Source of the DNA: Streptomyces sp. MBT53
GTDB taxonomy: Bacteria > Actinomycetota > Actinomycetes > Streptomycetales > Streptomycetaceae
Assembly (NCBI RefSeq): GCF_016654115.1
Contig: NZ_JAEQAZ010000017.1
Location: 17,323-81,322 of the forward strand
Direction: 5' to 3'
DNA: 64,000 nucleotides
Below, in pieces: positions 1 to 8,348 of the stretch. Positions within the stretch are counted from its first letter, which is position 1. Each line of letters begins with the position of its first letter. Made by a program: the position numbers and the translations under genes. The notes under the pieces were generated by a model, which had not been told where the DNA came from, ran no database searches, and was given only the letters and a program-made list of their open reading frames with translations.

Positions 1-400
1 CGTCCACACCCACCGAGAACCGGGACAGGTCGAAATTGTCCTTCTTGATGAAGTCGTCCATCGCCAGCAGTTGGTGCTGGGAGGCGTACGCCTGGAAGAA
101 CTGGACGCTGTTCTGGAAGGCGTCGGGCGCGTTGCCGGCCACGAACCCGGCGGTCAGCTTGGTGAAGTAGTCGTTGACGTTGTACTGGGTGATCTTCACC
201 TTGATGTCGGGGTTGGCCTTCTCGAAGTCCGTGGCGCACACCTTGTACGCGGCGGCCTGCTTGTCGTCCCAGGTCCACCAGTTGACGGTCTTCGAACCAC
301 CGGCGGAGGAGGCGCCGTTGGAGCACGCGGAGAGCAGCGCGGCCAGCGTGAGCGTGGCGCCCAGCGCGACCGTCTTCCGAACTCCCTTGATTCTTCTCAT
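1..400 (-). CDS. ABC transporter sugar-binding lipoprotein (C-terminus outside window)
   Basis: This is the N-terminal 133 residues of an extracellular solute-binding protein of the family-1 type, which captures a sugar outside the cell and hands it to a membrane permease pair. The start is a short basic stretch (MRRIKGVRK), a hydrophobic segment and a lipobox, LLSAC, so the mature protein should be lipid-anchored. After it come VNWWTWDD and an alternating pattern with a KANPDIKV segment, typical of the first lobe of this family. Its ATG overlaps the stop of the upstream esterase gene as ATGA, so translation is probably coupled. It is the last visible gene of the GH27-permease-GH95-esterase operon, an odd place because the binding protein usually precedes the permeases. 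The reading frame is open to the window edge, so the gene is cut and not broken. Substrate is unknown. Confidence 0.9.
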   Translation of the reverse strand, partial: MRRIKGVRKTVALGATLTLAALLSACSNGASSAGGSKTVNWWTWDDKQAAAYKVCATDFEKANPDIKVKITQYNVNDYFTKLTAGFVAGNAPDAFQNSVQFFQAYASQHQLLAMDDFIKKDNFDLSRFSVGVD

Positions 401-1434
401 TGTTCCTTCTTTCGGGATGACGCGGTCGGTGCGGGGGACGGCTGCACCAGCGGATGGGACGACGTCTTGAGGAGGGCGCCGAACGCGCCCAGTGCGATGG
501 CCAGGTCCTCGGGCCCGCCGGCGTCGTGGCCGTTGAACTCCCAGAGCCGCAGCTCCTTCTGGCCGGCGTAGGCGTGGTAGGCGGCGATCGCGGTGACGGC
601 AGGGCACACCTCGTCGCGCAGCCCGGCGGAGAACCAGGCCGGGGCGTTCGCGCGGCGGGCGAAGGCGAGTCCGTCGAAGTAGCCGAGGGTGTCGAAGGTC
701 TGCTCCACCCGGTCCCGGCGGGCACCCAGATAGCCGACGATCTCGGCGTAGGGCTCGGCGGAGGTGAGCCGGGTGGCGTGCCGGATGTCGCAGAGGAACG
801 GCGACTGGAAGTGCGCCGCCGCCAGGTCGGGCACCAGTCCGGCGACCGCGAGGGCGATACCGCCGCCCTGGCTGGGGCCGACCACGGCGACCCGCTCCGG
901 GTCGACGAGATCGGTGCGGGCGCGCAGCGCGTCCACGGCCCGGACGGCGTCGGTGAACACCCGCCGGTAGACGTAAGTTTCCTTGTCCTCGATGCCCCGG
1001 GTGAGGAAACCGGGATGCGCCGGACCGCTGCCGACCGGGTCGGGGGTCGCGCCCCCGCCCGCCCAGGCCCCGCCCTGGCCGCGTGCGTCCACCAGCAGAT
1101 GCGCGTACCCGGCGGACGCCCACAGCAGGTCGTCGATCGGGGCGCCGCGCCCGCTGCCATAACCGTGGAACTGGACCACGGCGGGCAGTTGGCCGCTCCG
1201 CCGCCGGGGCATCCGCAGCCAGGCGCGGACGGGGTGGCCGCCGAAGCCGGGCAGCACGGCGTCGTGGACGTCGACCGTCTCCAACCCGGTGGCGACCTCG
1301 GTCAGTTGGAGAGTGGCCTGCTGTCCGGCGCGGGTCTCGGCGAGAGTGCCCTTCCAGAACGTGTCGAAGTCGGCGGGTTCGCGATAGGCGCTGCGATAGG
1401 CGAACAACTCGGGGACGTCCTGCTCGGTCAGCAC
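397..1434 (-). CDS. Acetyl xylan esterase / cephalosporin-C deacetylase family (AXE1)
   Basis: This is a 345-residue alpha/beta hydrolase of the AXE1 family, which removes acetyl groups from xylan or xylo-oligosaccharides. The N-terminus (residues 1-40, with PELFAYRSAYREPADFDTFW) is characteristic of this family. The nucleophile elbow is GPSQGG, followed later by a GLRDEVCP segment carrying the likely acidic residue and an NGHDAGG near the C-terminus carrying the likely histidine. The length is close to the usual 320 residues. No signal peptide is visible, so it should act in the cytoplasm on imported oligosaccharides. The start overlaps the end of the GH95 gene by 7 bases and the stop overlaps the binding-protein start, consistent with tight co-translation. 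Family assignment is strong; the acetylated substrate is inferred. Confidence 0.9.
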   Translation of the reverse strand: MLTEQDVPELFAYRSAYREPADFDTFWKGTLAETRAGQQATLQLTEVATGLETVDVHDAVLPGFGGHPVRAWLRMPRRRSGQLPAVVQFHGYGSGRGAPIDDLLWASAGYAHLLVDARGQGGAWAGGGATPDPVGSGPAHPGFLTRGIEDKETYVYRRVFTDAVRAVDALRARTDLVDPERVAVVGPSQGGGIALAVAGLVPDLAAAHFQSPFLCDIRHATRLTSAEPYAEIVGYLGARRDRVEQTFDTLGYFDGLAFARRANAPAWFSAGLRDEVCPAVTAIAAYHAYAGQKELRLWEFNGHDAGGPEDLAIALGAFGALLKTSSHPLVQPSPAPTASSRKKEQ

Positions 1435-3881
1435 GGCACCGGCTCCCCTCGGGGCCGAAGCTCGGCGTCCAACTCGACCTGGTGACCGGCCGGAAGCAGC
1501 AGCTCGGTCGTCCGGTCGCGGTACCGGACCCGCACGGTCTCACCGGAGTCACCCGCGTGCCGGCGTACGGTCGCACCGGTCAACTCGCCCTCGTTCCAGG
1601 CGAAGTCGACGGCCAGCCCGCCCCGGCAGCGCAGGTCCCTGGCCTCGCCCTCGGCCCACTGCACGGGCAGCGCGGGCAGCAGATCGAGGGTGCCGGTGTG
1701 GCTCTGCACCACCATCTCGGCGATGCCCGCCATCAGCCCGTAGTTGCCGTCGATCTGGAACGGCGGATGCGTGGAGAACAGGTTGGGCAGCAGTCCGCCC
1801 CAACGCGAGCCGTCCACGGGGGCGTTCACTCCCGAGTCGCCGTCAAGTGGCTGTACGGCCTCGAGGAACAGCGAGCGCGCGGTGGGGGCATCACGCAGCC
1901 ACGCCCGCAGAGCGATCTTCCAGGACCACGACCAGCCCATCGCCCCGGGCCCGCGCCGGTCCATCGACTTCCTTGCCGCGGCGGCCAGTTCAGGGGTCGA
2001 GTCGGGATCGATCAGACCCAGCGGGTGTACGGCGATCAGGTGCGAGAGGTGCCGGTGGTGCGGGTCGGCCTCGGTCAGATCCTCGGCCCACTCCTGGAGC
2101 CGGCCCTCCGGAGAGACCGGCAGGCGGCGCAGTCGGGGCAGCGCCGCGCGTATCTCGCCGGTCAGCGGGGTGTCCAGACCCAGCAACTCGGCTGCCGCCA
2201 GGGTCCGTTGGAAGGTGGCCCGGATCAACGCCAGGTCCATGGTCGCGGTGCGGGTCAGCGACCTCGGGACGCCGTCGGCCAGGAACAGGTTCTCCGGAGA
2301 GGTCGACGGCAGGGTGTCCAGACAGCCACTTCCGTCGTCGACGAGCCAGTCGAGCAGGAACTCCGCGCAGCCACTGAGCAACGGCCAGGCCCGCTCCTGC
2401 AGGAAGACGGGGTCGCGGGTGAACTCGTAGTGGTCCCACAGGTGTTGGGACAGCCAGGCGCCGCCCATCATCCACAGCGCCCACGAGGTGTTGCCGTGCC
2501 CCATGCCGACCGGCAGCGCCCATCCCCACGGATCGGTGTTGTGATGCGCCACCCAGCCCCGCGCGCCGTACAACTCCCGTGCCACGGACGCGCCTTGGAC
2601 GGCCACGCGGTCGAGCAGGTCGAACAGGGGCGCGTGACAGTCGCTGAGCCCGACCGTCTCCGCGCCCCAGTAGTTCATCTGGGTGTTGATGTTGATCGTG
2701 TAGTTGGACGACCAGGCGGGTCGCAGCTCCGCGTTCCAGATGCCCTGGAGGTTGGCCGGGGGGCCGGTGTGCGGGCGGGAGGCGGTGGCCAGGAGATGGC
2801 GGCCGAGCTGGAACAGCACGGTGGCGGTGAGGAGTTCGTCGTCGCCGCCGAGGATGTCGCGGGCGACGTCGAAAGTGCCGGAGCGGCGCGGCCCGACACG
2901 AAGGGACGTGCCGCCCGACAGGGCCCATACGTCGGCCTCGTGGTCCTTGAGGAGACGGTCGGCGCCCTGCGCCACGGCCCGTGCCGCGAGGTCGCCCGCG
3001 GTGGCCAGATGGGCGGCGCGGGCCACGGCCGGGGCCCCGCTCCAGTCGCGGTCGGCCGCGGTGGAACTGGCCAGGGTGAGCAGGACGTGCGAGGCGCCGG
3101 TGACGCGCAGACCTCCCTCGTCGTCCGCGGTCGTCTTGCCGTCGGTGTGCGCGGCGAGCGCGAGGGCGCCGAAGGGGTCGTAGCCGTCGACGGGACCGTC
3201 CGCGTAGCGCAGCGGTTCCGCGACCTCGGGTTCGTGGGCGGGGGCGCCGTCCACGGGAATCTCGATGCCCAGGGTGATGCCGTCGGGCGCGGCCGAGCGG
3301 AGTATCTCCCGCAGGGGAGTGGAGAGTTCGACGGCCAGGTCGACCGTGCCGCCGTCCGCGTCCAGGGTCGCGCACAGGGCGCCGGTGACGGCGTCGGCCC
3401 AGACCCGGCGCCGAACCGTCGTCCCTCGAAGGTCGAAGGAGTCCTCGGCGACCGCCGTGTCCAGGTCGAGCGTCCTGCCGTGGTAGGTGGCGTGCTCGCT
3501 GCCCGACACCGTCAAGTACAGGTCGGCGTACGGCAGATACTCCTGGCTGTAGGGGCCCTCGAAGGTCATGAGGAGGGACTCGGCGCGGTCCTGGTCGCCG
3601 GCGCGCAGCGCGGCGCGGACCTCTTCGAGCCGCTCCGGGCCTGCCCCTTGCGCGCGGAGTGCGGCGAGGGCGGTCGCCGGTCCGGAGGGGGTGCCGGACC
3701 AGACGGTGGAGTCGTTGATCTGGATACGGGTCCGGCCGGTGCCGCCGAAGACCATCGCGCCGATCCTGCCGTTGCCGACCGGGGCGGCCTCCGTCCAGGT
3801 GGCGGCGGGCGCGGGCCAGCTCAGCACCAGGTCGCTGGAGTGCATGGCTGTGTCGTCCAATCGAGGGGTACGGCCGGTCAC
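1428..3881 (-). CDS. Glycoside hydrolase family 95 (alpha-L-fucosidase or alpha-L-galactosidase type)
   Basis: This is an 817-residue GH95 enzyme, an inverting exo-glycosidase that releases terminal alpha-L-fucose or alpha-L-galactose. The N-terminal lid domain begins with the family pattern WPAPAATWTEAAPVGNGRIG. The (alpha/alpha)6 barrel carries NLQGIWN, NYTININTQMNYWGAE, HHNTDPWG, STSPEN and QIDGNYG, all hallmark segments. No signal peptide is seen, so it should be cytoplasmic. Two starts are possible. The GTG at 3881 overlaps the stop of the upstream permease as GTGA, while the ATG at 3845 starts just before the conserved domain (MHSSDLVLSW). Neither has a convincing Shine-Dalgarno, so coupling from the permease is plausible, and I keep the GTG. 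It belongs to the sugar operon and probably trims imported hemicellulose side chains. Confidence 0.92.
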   Translation of the reverse strand: MTGRTPRLDDTAMHSSDLVLSWPAPAATWTEAAPVGNGRIGAMVFGGTGRTRIQINDSTVWSGTPSGPATALAALRAQGAGPERLEEVRAALRAGDQDRAESLLMTFEGPYSQEYLPYADLYLTVSGSEHATYHGRTLDLDTAVAEDSFDLRGTTVRRRVWADAVTGALCATLDADGGTVDLAVELSTPLREILRSAAPDGITLGIEIPVDGAPAHEPEVAEPLRYADGPVDGYDPFGALALAAHTDGKTTADDEGGLRVTGASHVLLTLASSTAADRDWSGAPAVARAAHLATAGDLAARAVAQGADRLLKDHEADVWALSGGTSLRVGPRRSGTFDVARDILGGDDELLTATVLFQLGRHLLATASRPHTGPPANLQGIWNAELRPAWSSNYTININTQMNYWGAETVGLSDCHAPLFDLLDRVAVQGASVARELYGARGWVAHHNTDPWGWALPVGMGHGNTSWALWMMGGAWLSQHLWDHYEFTRDPVFLQERAWPLLSGCAEFLLDWLVDDGSGCLDTLPSTSPENLFLADGVPRSLTRTATMDLALIRATFQRTLAAAELLGLDTPLTGEIRAALPRLRRLPVSPEGRLQEWAEDLTEADPHHRHLSHLIAVHPLGLIDPDSTPELAAAARKSMDRRGPGAMGWSWSWKIALRAWLRDAPTARSLFLEAVQPLDGDSGVNAPVDGSRWGGLLPNLFSTHPPFQIDGNYGLMAGIAEMVVQSHTGTLDLLPALPVQWAEGEARDLRCRGGLAVDFAWNEGELTGATVRRHAGDSGETVRVRYRDRTTELLLPAGHQVELDAELRPRGEPVPC

Positions 3882-4816
3882 TTGAGGCCGGAGAAGCCGA
3901 TGGAGTTGACGATGCGCTTGCCGAAGGCGACGAACAGCAGCAGCATCGGCAGGGCCGCGACCAGGGCGGCGGCCATCAACCCGGCCCAGTCGGGGGCGGC
4001 TTGGGGCGAGGACTGCTTGAAGACGCCGAGCGCGAGCGTCAGCGGCTCCACGTTCTCGCTGTTGGTGATCAGCAGCGGCCAGAAGTAGTCGTTCCAGGCG
4101 TTGACGAACATCAGCAGCGACACCGTCGCGATCGGTGCCGTCGACATCGGCAGGATGATCCGGAAGAAGATCCGCAGCGGGCCCGCGCCGTCGATGATGG
4201 CGGCTTCCTCGACCTCCGTGCTCAGGCCCAGCATGAACTGCCGCAGGAAGAACAGCGTGAACGCCTGGAAGAGTGCCCCGGGCAGGATCAGTCCGGCGAA
4301 CGTGTTCGTCAGGCCGAGGTCTTTCACGAAGACGAAGTTGGGCAGCAGCGTGAAGACGCTGGGCACCATCAGCGCGGTGATCAGGATGTTGAACACCAGG
4401 TTGCGGCCACGCCAGTGCAGCCGGGAGAACGCGTAGGCGCCGGCCGAGGCGAACAGCACGATCAGCACCGTCTGCACGGACGCGTAGATCAGCGAATTGC
4501 GCAGGTACAGCGCGATGTTGATGGCCGCGCCCGAGCCGCCCTGGGCCTGTGCGTCGGCGGTGGAGGCGATCCCGAGGACGCGTTCGAAGGCGCCCCAGGT
4601 GAAACCGACCGGCAGCGGCGAGGACGGGTGCGTCGACAGCTTGTAGTTGTTGGACAGCGCGGTGCGCAGGATCCAGTAGAACGGGAAGAGCGTGATCAGG
4701 ACGATGATGCCCAGATAGATCCAGGCGACGATCCTGCCGGGGGAGAGGCTTCTGCGGTTCTTCCGGGGCCGGGGCCGCGCGGTGGCCGCCGGGCCGGGGG
4801 CGAGGGTGACTGCCAT
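3878..4816 (-). CDS. ABC sugar transporter permease, MalG-type
   Basis: This is a 312-residue inner-membrane permease of the carbohydrate uptake CUT1 family. After a basic N-terminus it has about six hydrophobic helices, starting with IVAWIYLGIIVLITLFPFYW. The cytoplasmic EAA loop is present as EEAAIIDGAGPLRIFFRIILP, the contact for the ATPase subunit. The C-terminus ends in RIVNSIGFSGLK, usual for MalG-type partners. The open frame extends upstream, but the ATG at 4816 has a good GGAG eight bases ahead and lies 11 bases after the preceding permease stop. No ATPase gene lies in the visible operon. Many Streptomyces CUT1 systems share a general ATPase such as MsiK encoded elsewhere, so that is the expected partner. 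Confidence 0.93.
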   Translation of the reverse strand: MAVTLAPGPAATARPRPRKNRRSLSPGRIVAWIYLGIIVLITLFPFYWILRTALSNNYKLSTHPSSPLPVGFTWGAFERVLGIASTADAQAQGGSGAAINIALYLRNSLIYASVQTVLIVLFASAGAYAFSRLHWRGRNLVFNILITALMVPSVFTLLPNFVFVKDLGLTNTFAGLILPGALFQAFTLFFLRQFMLGLSTEVEEAAIIDGAGPLRIFFRIILPMSTAPIATVSLLMFVNAWNDYFWPLLITNSENVEPLTLALGVFKQSSPQAAPDWAGLMAAALVAALPMLLLFVAFGKRIVNSIGFSGLK

Positions 4817-4827
4817 GACGGGCTCCT

Positions 4828-5853
4828 TCAGCTCAGGTCGGATTCGTTGGCGCGGGCGAGCCGCAGCTGGGTGAAGGTGACCGTGATGAGCAGGGCGAAC
4901 AGGGCGAGCGAGAGGGTGGCCGCGTAGCCGAAGTCGAACTGCCTGAACGCCTTGCTGTAGATGTACATCTGCAGCACGTTCGAGGCGTTGGCCGGGCCGC
5001 CCTGGGTGGTGACCTGCACGATGTCGAACACCTGGAAGGAGTTGATCACCGTCAGGACGACCACCATGACCAGGATCGGCCGCAGCAGGGGCACCGTGAG
5101 GCGCCGGAACATCTGCACCTCGCTGGCGCCGTCCACCCGGCCGGCCTCGTAGACGGTGGCCGGGATGGTCTGCAGTCCGGCGAAGATCAGCAGGGAGTAG
5201 TAGCCCATCCACTTCCAGATGCTGATCGCGGCGAGGGACGGGATGGCCCAGGCGCTGCTGCCGAAGAAGAGAATGGAGTGGCCCGTCAGATGCTGCAGGA
5301 CGAGGCTGACGACACCGAGGGACGGGTCGAGCATCCACTGCCAGACCAGCGCGGCGATCACGTTGGAGATCAGGAACGGCAGCAGGATCACTCCGCGCAG
5401 CGCCGACGACTTGGTCACCCGGTGCAGCACCACCGCCGTCACCAACGAGGCCAGGGTGTCGAAGACGACGGCCAGGATCACGAAGTAGACGGTGACGAGC
5501 AGCGAGTGCCAGAAGACGTCGTCGCCGAACATCTGGTGGAAGTTGGCCAGTCCCACCCAGTTCGGCGGGGTGAGGACATGGAAGTCGGTGAAGCTGAGGT
5601 AGATGCCTCGGAGGGTCGGATAGGCGTAGAAGACCGCGAATCCGACGACGGACGGGATGATCAGCAGGAGTGCGACCGGCAGGTCGCGGCGGCGGGCCGC
5701 CGCGGACCTGGTCGGCGCGTTGCGGCTCGCTCTGCGGGCCGAACGGGTCTTGCGGACGTGGGGGGTTGGGCCGGGGGCGGTGGCCGTGGTGGTCACCGCG
5801 GCGGACGGCGGTGTGGTCGGCGTCTTGGGCTCGCCCTGTGATGTGACCACCAC
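4828..5853 (-). CDS. ABC sugar transporter permease, MalF-type
   Basis: This is a 341-residue permease, the partner of the downstream MalG-type protein. A 55-residue Ser/Thr/Pro/Arg-rich N-terminal tail precedes six membrane segments, the first being LPVALLLIIPSVVGFAVFYAY. The EAA loop is YEAGRVDGASEVQMFRRLTVP, matching the ATPase-coupling motif. It should form a heterodimeric channel in the membrane with the next gene product. The start is a GTG with a second GTG immediately after it; a GAGGAG lies about nine bases upstream. It follows the GH27 gene by 56 bases and precedes malG-type by 11 bases, so it is in the same transcript. Confidence 0.93.
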   Translation of the reverse strand: MVVTSQGEPKTPTTPPSAAVTTTATAPGPTPHVRKTRSARRASRNAPTRSAAARRRDLPVALLLIIPSVVGFAVFYAYPTLRGIYLSFTDFHVLTPPNWVGLANFHQMFGDDVFWHSLLVTVYFVILAVVFDTLASLVTAVVLHRVTKSSALRGVILLPFLISNVIAALVWQWMLDPSLGVVSLVLQHLTGHSILFFGSSAWAIPSLAAISIWKWMGYYSLLIFAGLQTIPATVYEAGRVDGASEVQMFRRLTVPLLRPILVMVVVLTVINSFQVFDIVQVTTQGGPANASNVLQMYIYSKAFRQFDFGYAATLSLALFALLITVTFTQLRLARANESDLS

Positions 5854-5909
5854 GGAACTCTCCTCGGATGTCGGTCGGTTGGAGGCTGGTCAGGTCGGAC
5901 GGACGACGG

Positions 5910-7979
5910 TCAGAGGACGATCCGGTCCACGTCGGCGGCGTAGTCCGTGGCGTTGCCGAAGGTGATCGTGTTGTCGCCGGCCTTCAGCTGGACGGGCACG
6001 GTGATAGAACTCGGCTGTCCCCAGACGTTGTCGTTGCTGCCGGGCAGGAACTGCTGGAAGGACGTGCCGCCGGTGGTGATGATCATCGTGCGGCCGGTGT
6101 CGCCGTCGGTGTAGTCGAGCTTCATCAGGTACGTGCCGTCCCGGGGCGCGGTGACGTGGTTGACCGCCACGGTTCCGGTGCCGCCGAGGTTGCCGACCTT
6201 CTTGCCGCCCGAGCACGCGGAGCAGTCGCCCACGGAGGCGTTGCCGCTGAGGGTGTTCCCGGAGGCCTCGGACTCGTAGGACACCGGTCCGCCGGCCGCC
6301 GGGGTGGTGACGTCAACTCCCTTGCTGGGGGCGGACTTTCGTCCCTTGGCGTCATGCGCGACCACGGTGAGGGAGTAGGCGGTGCCCGCCTTCAGACCGC
6401 TCACGGTGGCGGAGGTGCCGGTGACGGTGGCCTTCTTGGTGCCGTTGGCGTACACGTCGTAACCGGTGGTCTTCGTACCGGAGTTGACCGCGCTCCAGGC
6501 GAGCGAGACGCTGCCGGCCGTCGACGCGGTGCCGTGCACGTTCAGCGGCACACCCGGGTGGCTGCCGGTGCTCGGCGGTGTGATGCGCAGCAGACGCGAG
6601 CCGTGCGGGGCCAGGTTGGCGGTGAACTTGCCGCTCGCCGAGGCGAGGTTCTTGTGGCTCCACAGGTCGCGGACCTTGGCCTTGCCGGTGATGCCGAGGT
6701 CGCTGAAGTCCGCGGTCACGTCCGAGTAGCCCTTGCCCAGGTTGAACAGGGCCACGGTGTAACTGCCGTCGGCGTTGCGGGTGTACCAGGTCTGCTGCGG
6801 GGTCTTCTGGCTGACCGGCCGGGCGGGGGTGCCCGCCTGGTCGACGGCGATGACCTCGTCGTTGGTGAGCAGCTTCAGGCCGTACTTGTCGAGCTTGGTG
6901 AGGTCGTCACCGATGTACAGCGGCGCGGCCTCGATGGCCCACAGCGTCATGTAGCTCTGCCGCTCGGTCTGGTTGACGCCGTCCATGACGTCCGAACCCA
7001 CGTCGAGCGAGTCGAGGTTGTTCCAGTGGCCGGGCCCGGCGTCGTCGATCCACGGCACGACGTCGTTCCAGCGCGCCTTCACCGAGTTGTTCCACGTCAC
7101 CAGGGTGTCGCAGTAGCACTCGACGTCCGTGTCGATGCGCCAGCCGTTGGAGTTGGCCTTCCAGACGTCGGCCTGGTTGTGGCTGAGCGACCAGGACAGG
7201 GTGAACTCGATGGGCCGCCCGGTGTTCTTCAGGGCGGTGTGCCAGGCCTGGATGTCGGGGACGTTGTTGTGCGCCGCGTCGCCCTGGTTGGAACCGGGGC
7301 CCACGCCGTCGATCTTGAGGAAGTCGACGCCGAAGGAGGCCAGTTGATCAGCCTCGGACTGGATGTACTTGGTGGTGCAGGGGCTGGAGAAGTTCAGCTG
7401 GTAGGAGACGTCGTCCCAGCCGCTGGTCTTGCGCAGGTCCGGGTAGACGATGTCCTTGGTGGTGCAGCCCGGCGCGTTGTAGATGGGCGTCTTGCCGTCG
7501 TTGTACGCCTGCTGGTAGAGGCCCACGGCCAGATAGAGGCCGAACTTCAGTCCCTTGCGGTGGAGTTGGTCCGCGAGGTACTTCATCCCGTGCGGGAACT
7601 TCGTCAGGTTCGGGGTCGGCCGGGCGTAGGCGTCGCCCTTGGCGTCGTTCCAACCGGCGTCCACGTTCACGTAGTTGTAGCCGTGCGACTTCAACTTCGA
7701 GGACAGCACGTCCGCCTGTTGCAGGACGTGCGCCTCGGTGAGCCAGTCCCCGCCGTAGCCGGGGAAGTTGGTGGATTCGACGCTCCAAGTGCTGTAGCCC
7801 ATATAGGGCTTGGCGGCCACGACGGGCGCGGTCGTGGCAGTCGTGGTACCGGATGCCCGGGCCCCCGAGGCGTCCGCGGTGGTCGCGGCCCGTGCGGAGG
7901 CGGGCACGACGAGCGCCGCCGTCAGCGCGGTGAGGCAGGTGAGAGTTCTCAGACGGGTGGATCGAGCTGGACGAGGCAT
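5910..7979 (-). CDS. Secreted GH27 glycosidase with fibronectin-III and CBM35-like domains
   Basis: This is a 689-residue secreted enzyme. The signal peptide (residues 1 to about 30) has an arginine-rich start, a hydrophobic core and an ASARA cleavage region. The GH27 (beta/alpha)8 catalytic domain follows, with GYSTW, YVNVDAGW, FLKIDG (nucleophile aspartate) and WRIDTDVE (acid/base region). After a C-terminal beta-sandwich comes a fibronectin type III module with WSAVNSGTKTTGYDVY, then a CBM6/35-like module from YESEASGN to YAADVDRIVL. GH27 includes alpha-galactosidases and beta-L-arabinopyranosidases, and the sequence alone does not separate them. The ATG has GGAG eight bases upstream. It is the first gene of the operon, expressed from a promoter carrying a ROK-type site. 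It probably removes side-chain sugars outside the cell before uptake. Confidence 0.9.
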   Translation of the reverse strand: MPRPARSTRLRTLTCLTALTAALVVPASARAATTADASGARASGTTTATTAPVVAAKPYMGYSTWSVESTNFPGYGGDWLTEAHVLQQADVLSSKLKSHGYNYVNVDAGWNDAKGDAYARPTPNLTKFPHGMKYLADQLHRKGLKFGLYLAVGLYQQAYNDGKTPIYNAPGCTTKDIVYPDLRKTSGWDDVSYQLNFSSPCTTKYIQSEADQLASFGVDFLKIDGVGPGSNQGDAAHNNVPDIQAWHTALKNTGRPIEFTLSWSLSHNQADVWKANSNGWRIDTDVECYCDTLVTWNNSVKARWNDVVPWIDDAGPGHWNNLDSLDVGSDVMDGVNQTERQSYMTLWAIEAAPLYIGDDLTKLDKYGLKLLTNDEVIAVDQAGTPARPVSQKTPQQTWYTRNADGSYTVALFNLGKGYSDVTADFSDLGITGKAKVRDLWSHKNLASASGKFTANLAPHGSRLLRITPPSTGSHPGVPLNVHGTASTAGSVSLAWSAVNSGTKTTGYDVYANGTKKATVTGTSATVSGLKAGTAYSLTVVAHDAKGRKSAPSKGVDVTTPAAGGPVSYESEASGNTLSGNASVGDCSACSGGKKVGNLGGTGTVAVNHVTAPRDGTYLMKLDYTDGDTGRTMIITTGGTSFQQFLPGSNDNVWGQPSSITVPVQLKAGDNTITFGNATDYAADVDRIVL

Positions 7980-8172
7980 GTGTGTACTCCGTCAGGGCGC
8001 GGCTGCAGGCGGGGTTCCCGCCTGAGGTGTCGAGGTGCGGGGAGCCTCTCGGTGGTGGTCGTCCCGGGACATCACCGAGAGGGTTCGCTGGGACCAACGG
8101 GCGAGTGGGTGGGGGCCACACACTCCTCACCGGCGCAGGACCGTCCCGTCCGCCCCGACGAGGAGTGCGGCG

Positions 8173-8202
8173 AATCTAGGCTTAGTTTCCTTCCAGCGTC
8201 AA
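8173..8202 (-). promoter_or_regulatory. Promoter of the sugar operon with embedded ROK-type operator half-site
   Basis: Read leftward, TTGACG (8202-8197) and TAGATT (8178-8173) are separated by 18 bases, a good housekeeping-type promoter upstream of the GH27 gene. The spacer holds GGAAACTAAG, the reverse complement of the CTTAGTTTCC at 8181-8190. A TTAGTTT-like core is the usual half-site bound by ROK/XylR-type repressors. The leader to the GH27 ATG is about 185 bases and I see nothing else definite in it. Confidence 0.65.
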
Positions 8203-8316
8203 CATAGTCAACGCCCAGAAAACTCCGACCTTTGTGTGGCCTGGTGGGGGGTTTCAGCCACCTGCTGCCGAATGACCTGCGGTTTCAGGCCCATAGGGCC
8301 GATGAATATCCCTTGT

Positions 8317-8334
8317 CTTAGTTTCCAAAGGAAA
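8317..8334 (+). promoter_or_regulatory. Second ROK-type operator before the regulator gene
   Basis: CTTAGTTTCC recurs at 8317-8326, identical to the copy inside the operon promoter 136 bases away. Here it runs into a perfect 13-base palindrome, TTTCCAAAGGAAA (8322-8334). It ends 14 bases before the regulator ATG, and TAGTTT within it could be a -10 element. Auto-repression by the ROK protein is the natural inference. The rest of the 7980-8348 intergenic stretch shows no further gene. Confidence 0.65.
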
Positions 8335-8348
8335 GGTAACGTCGCCCC

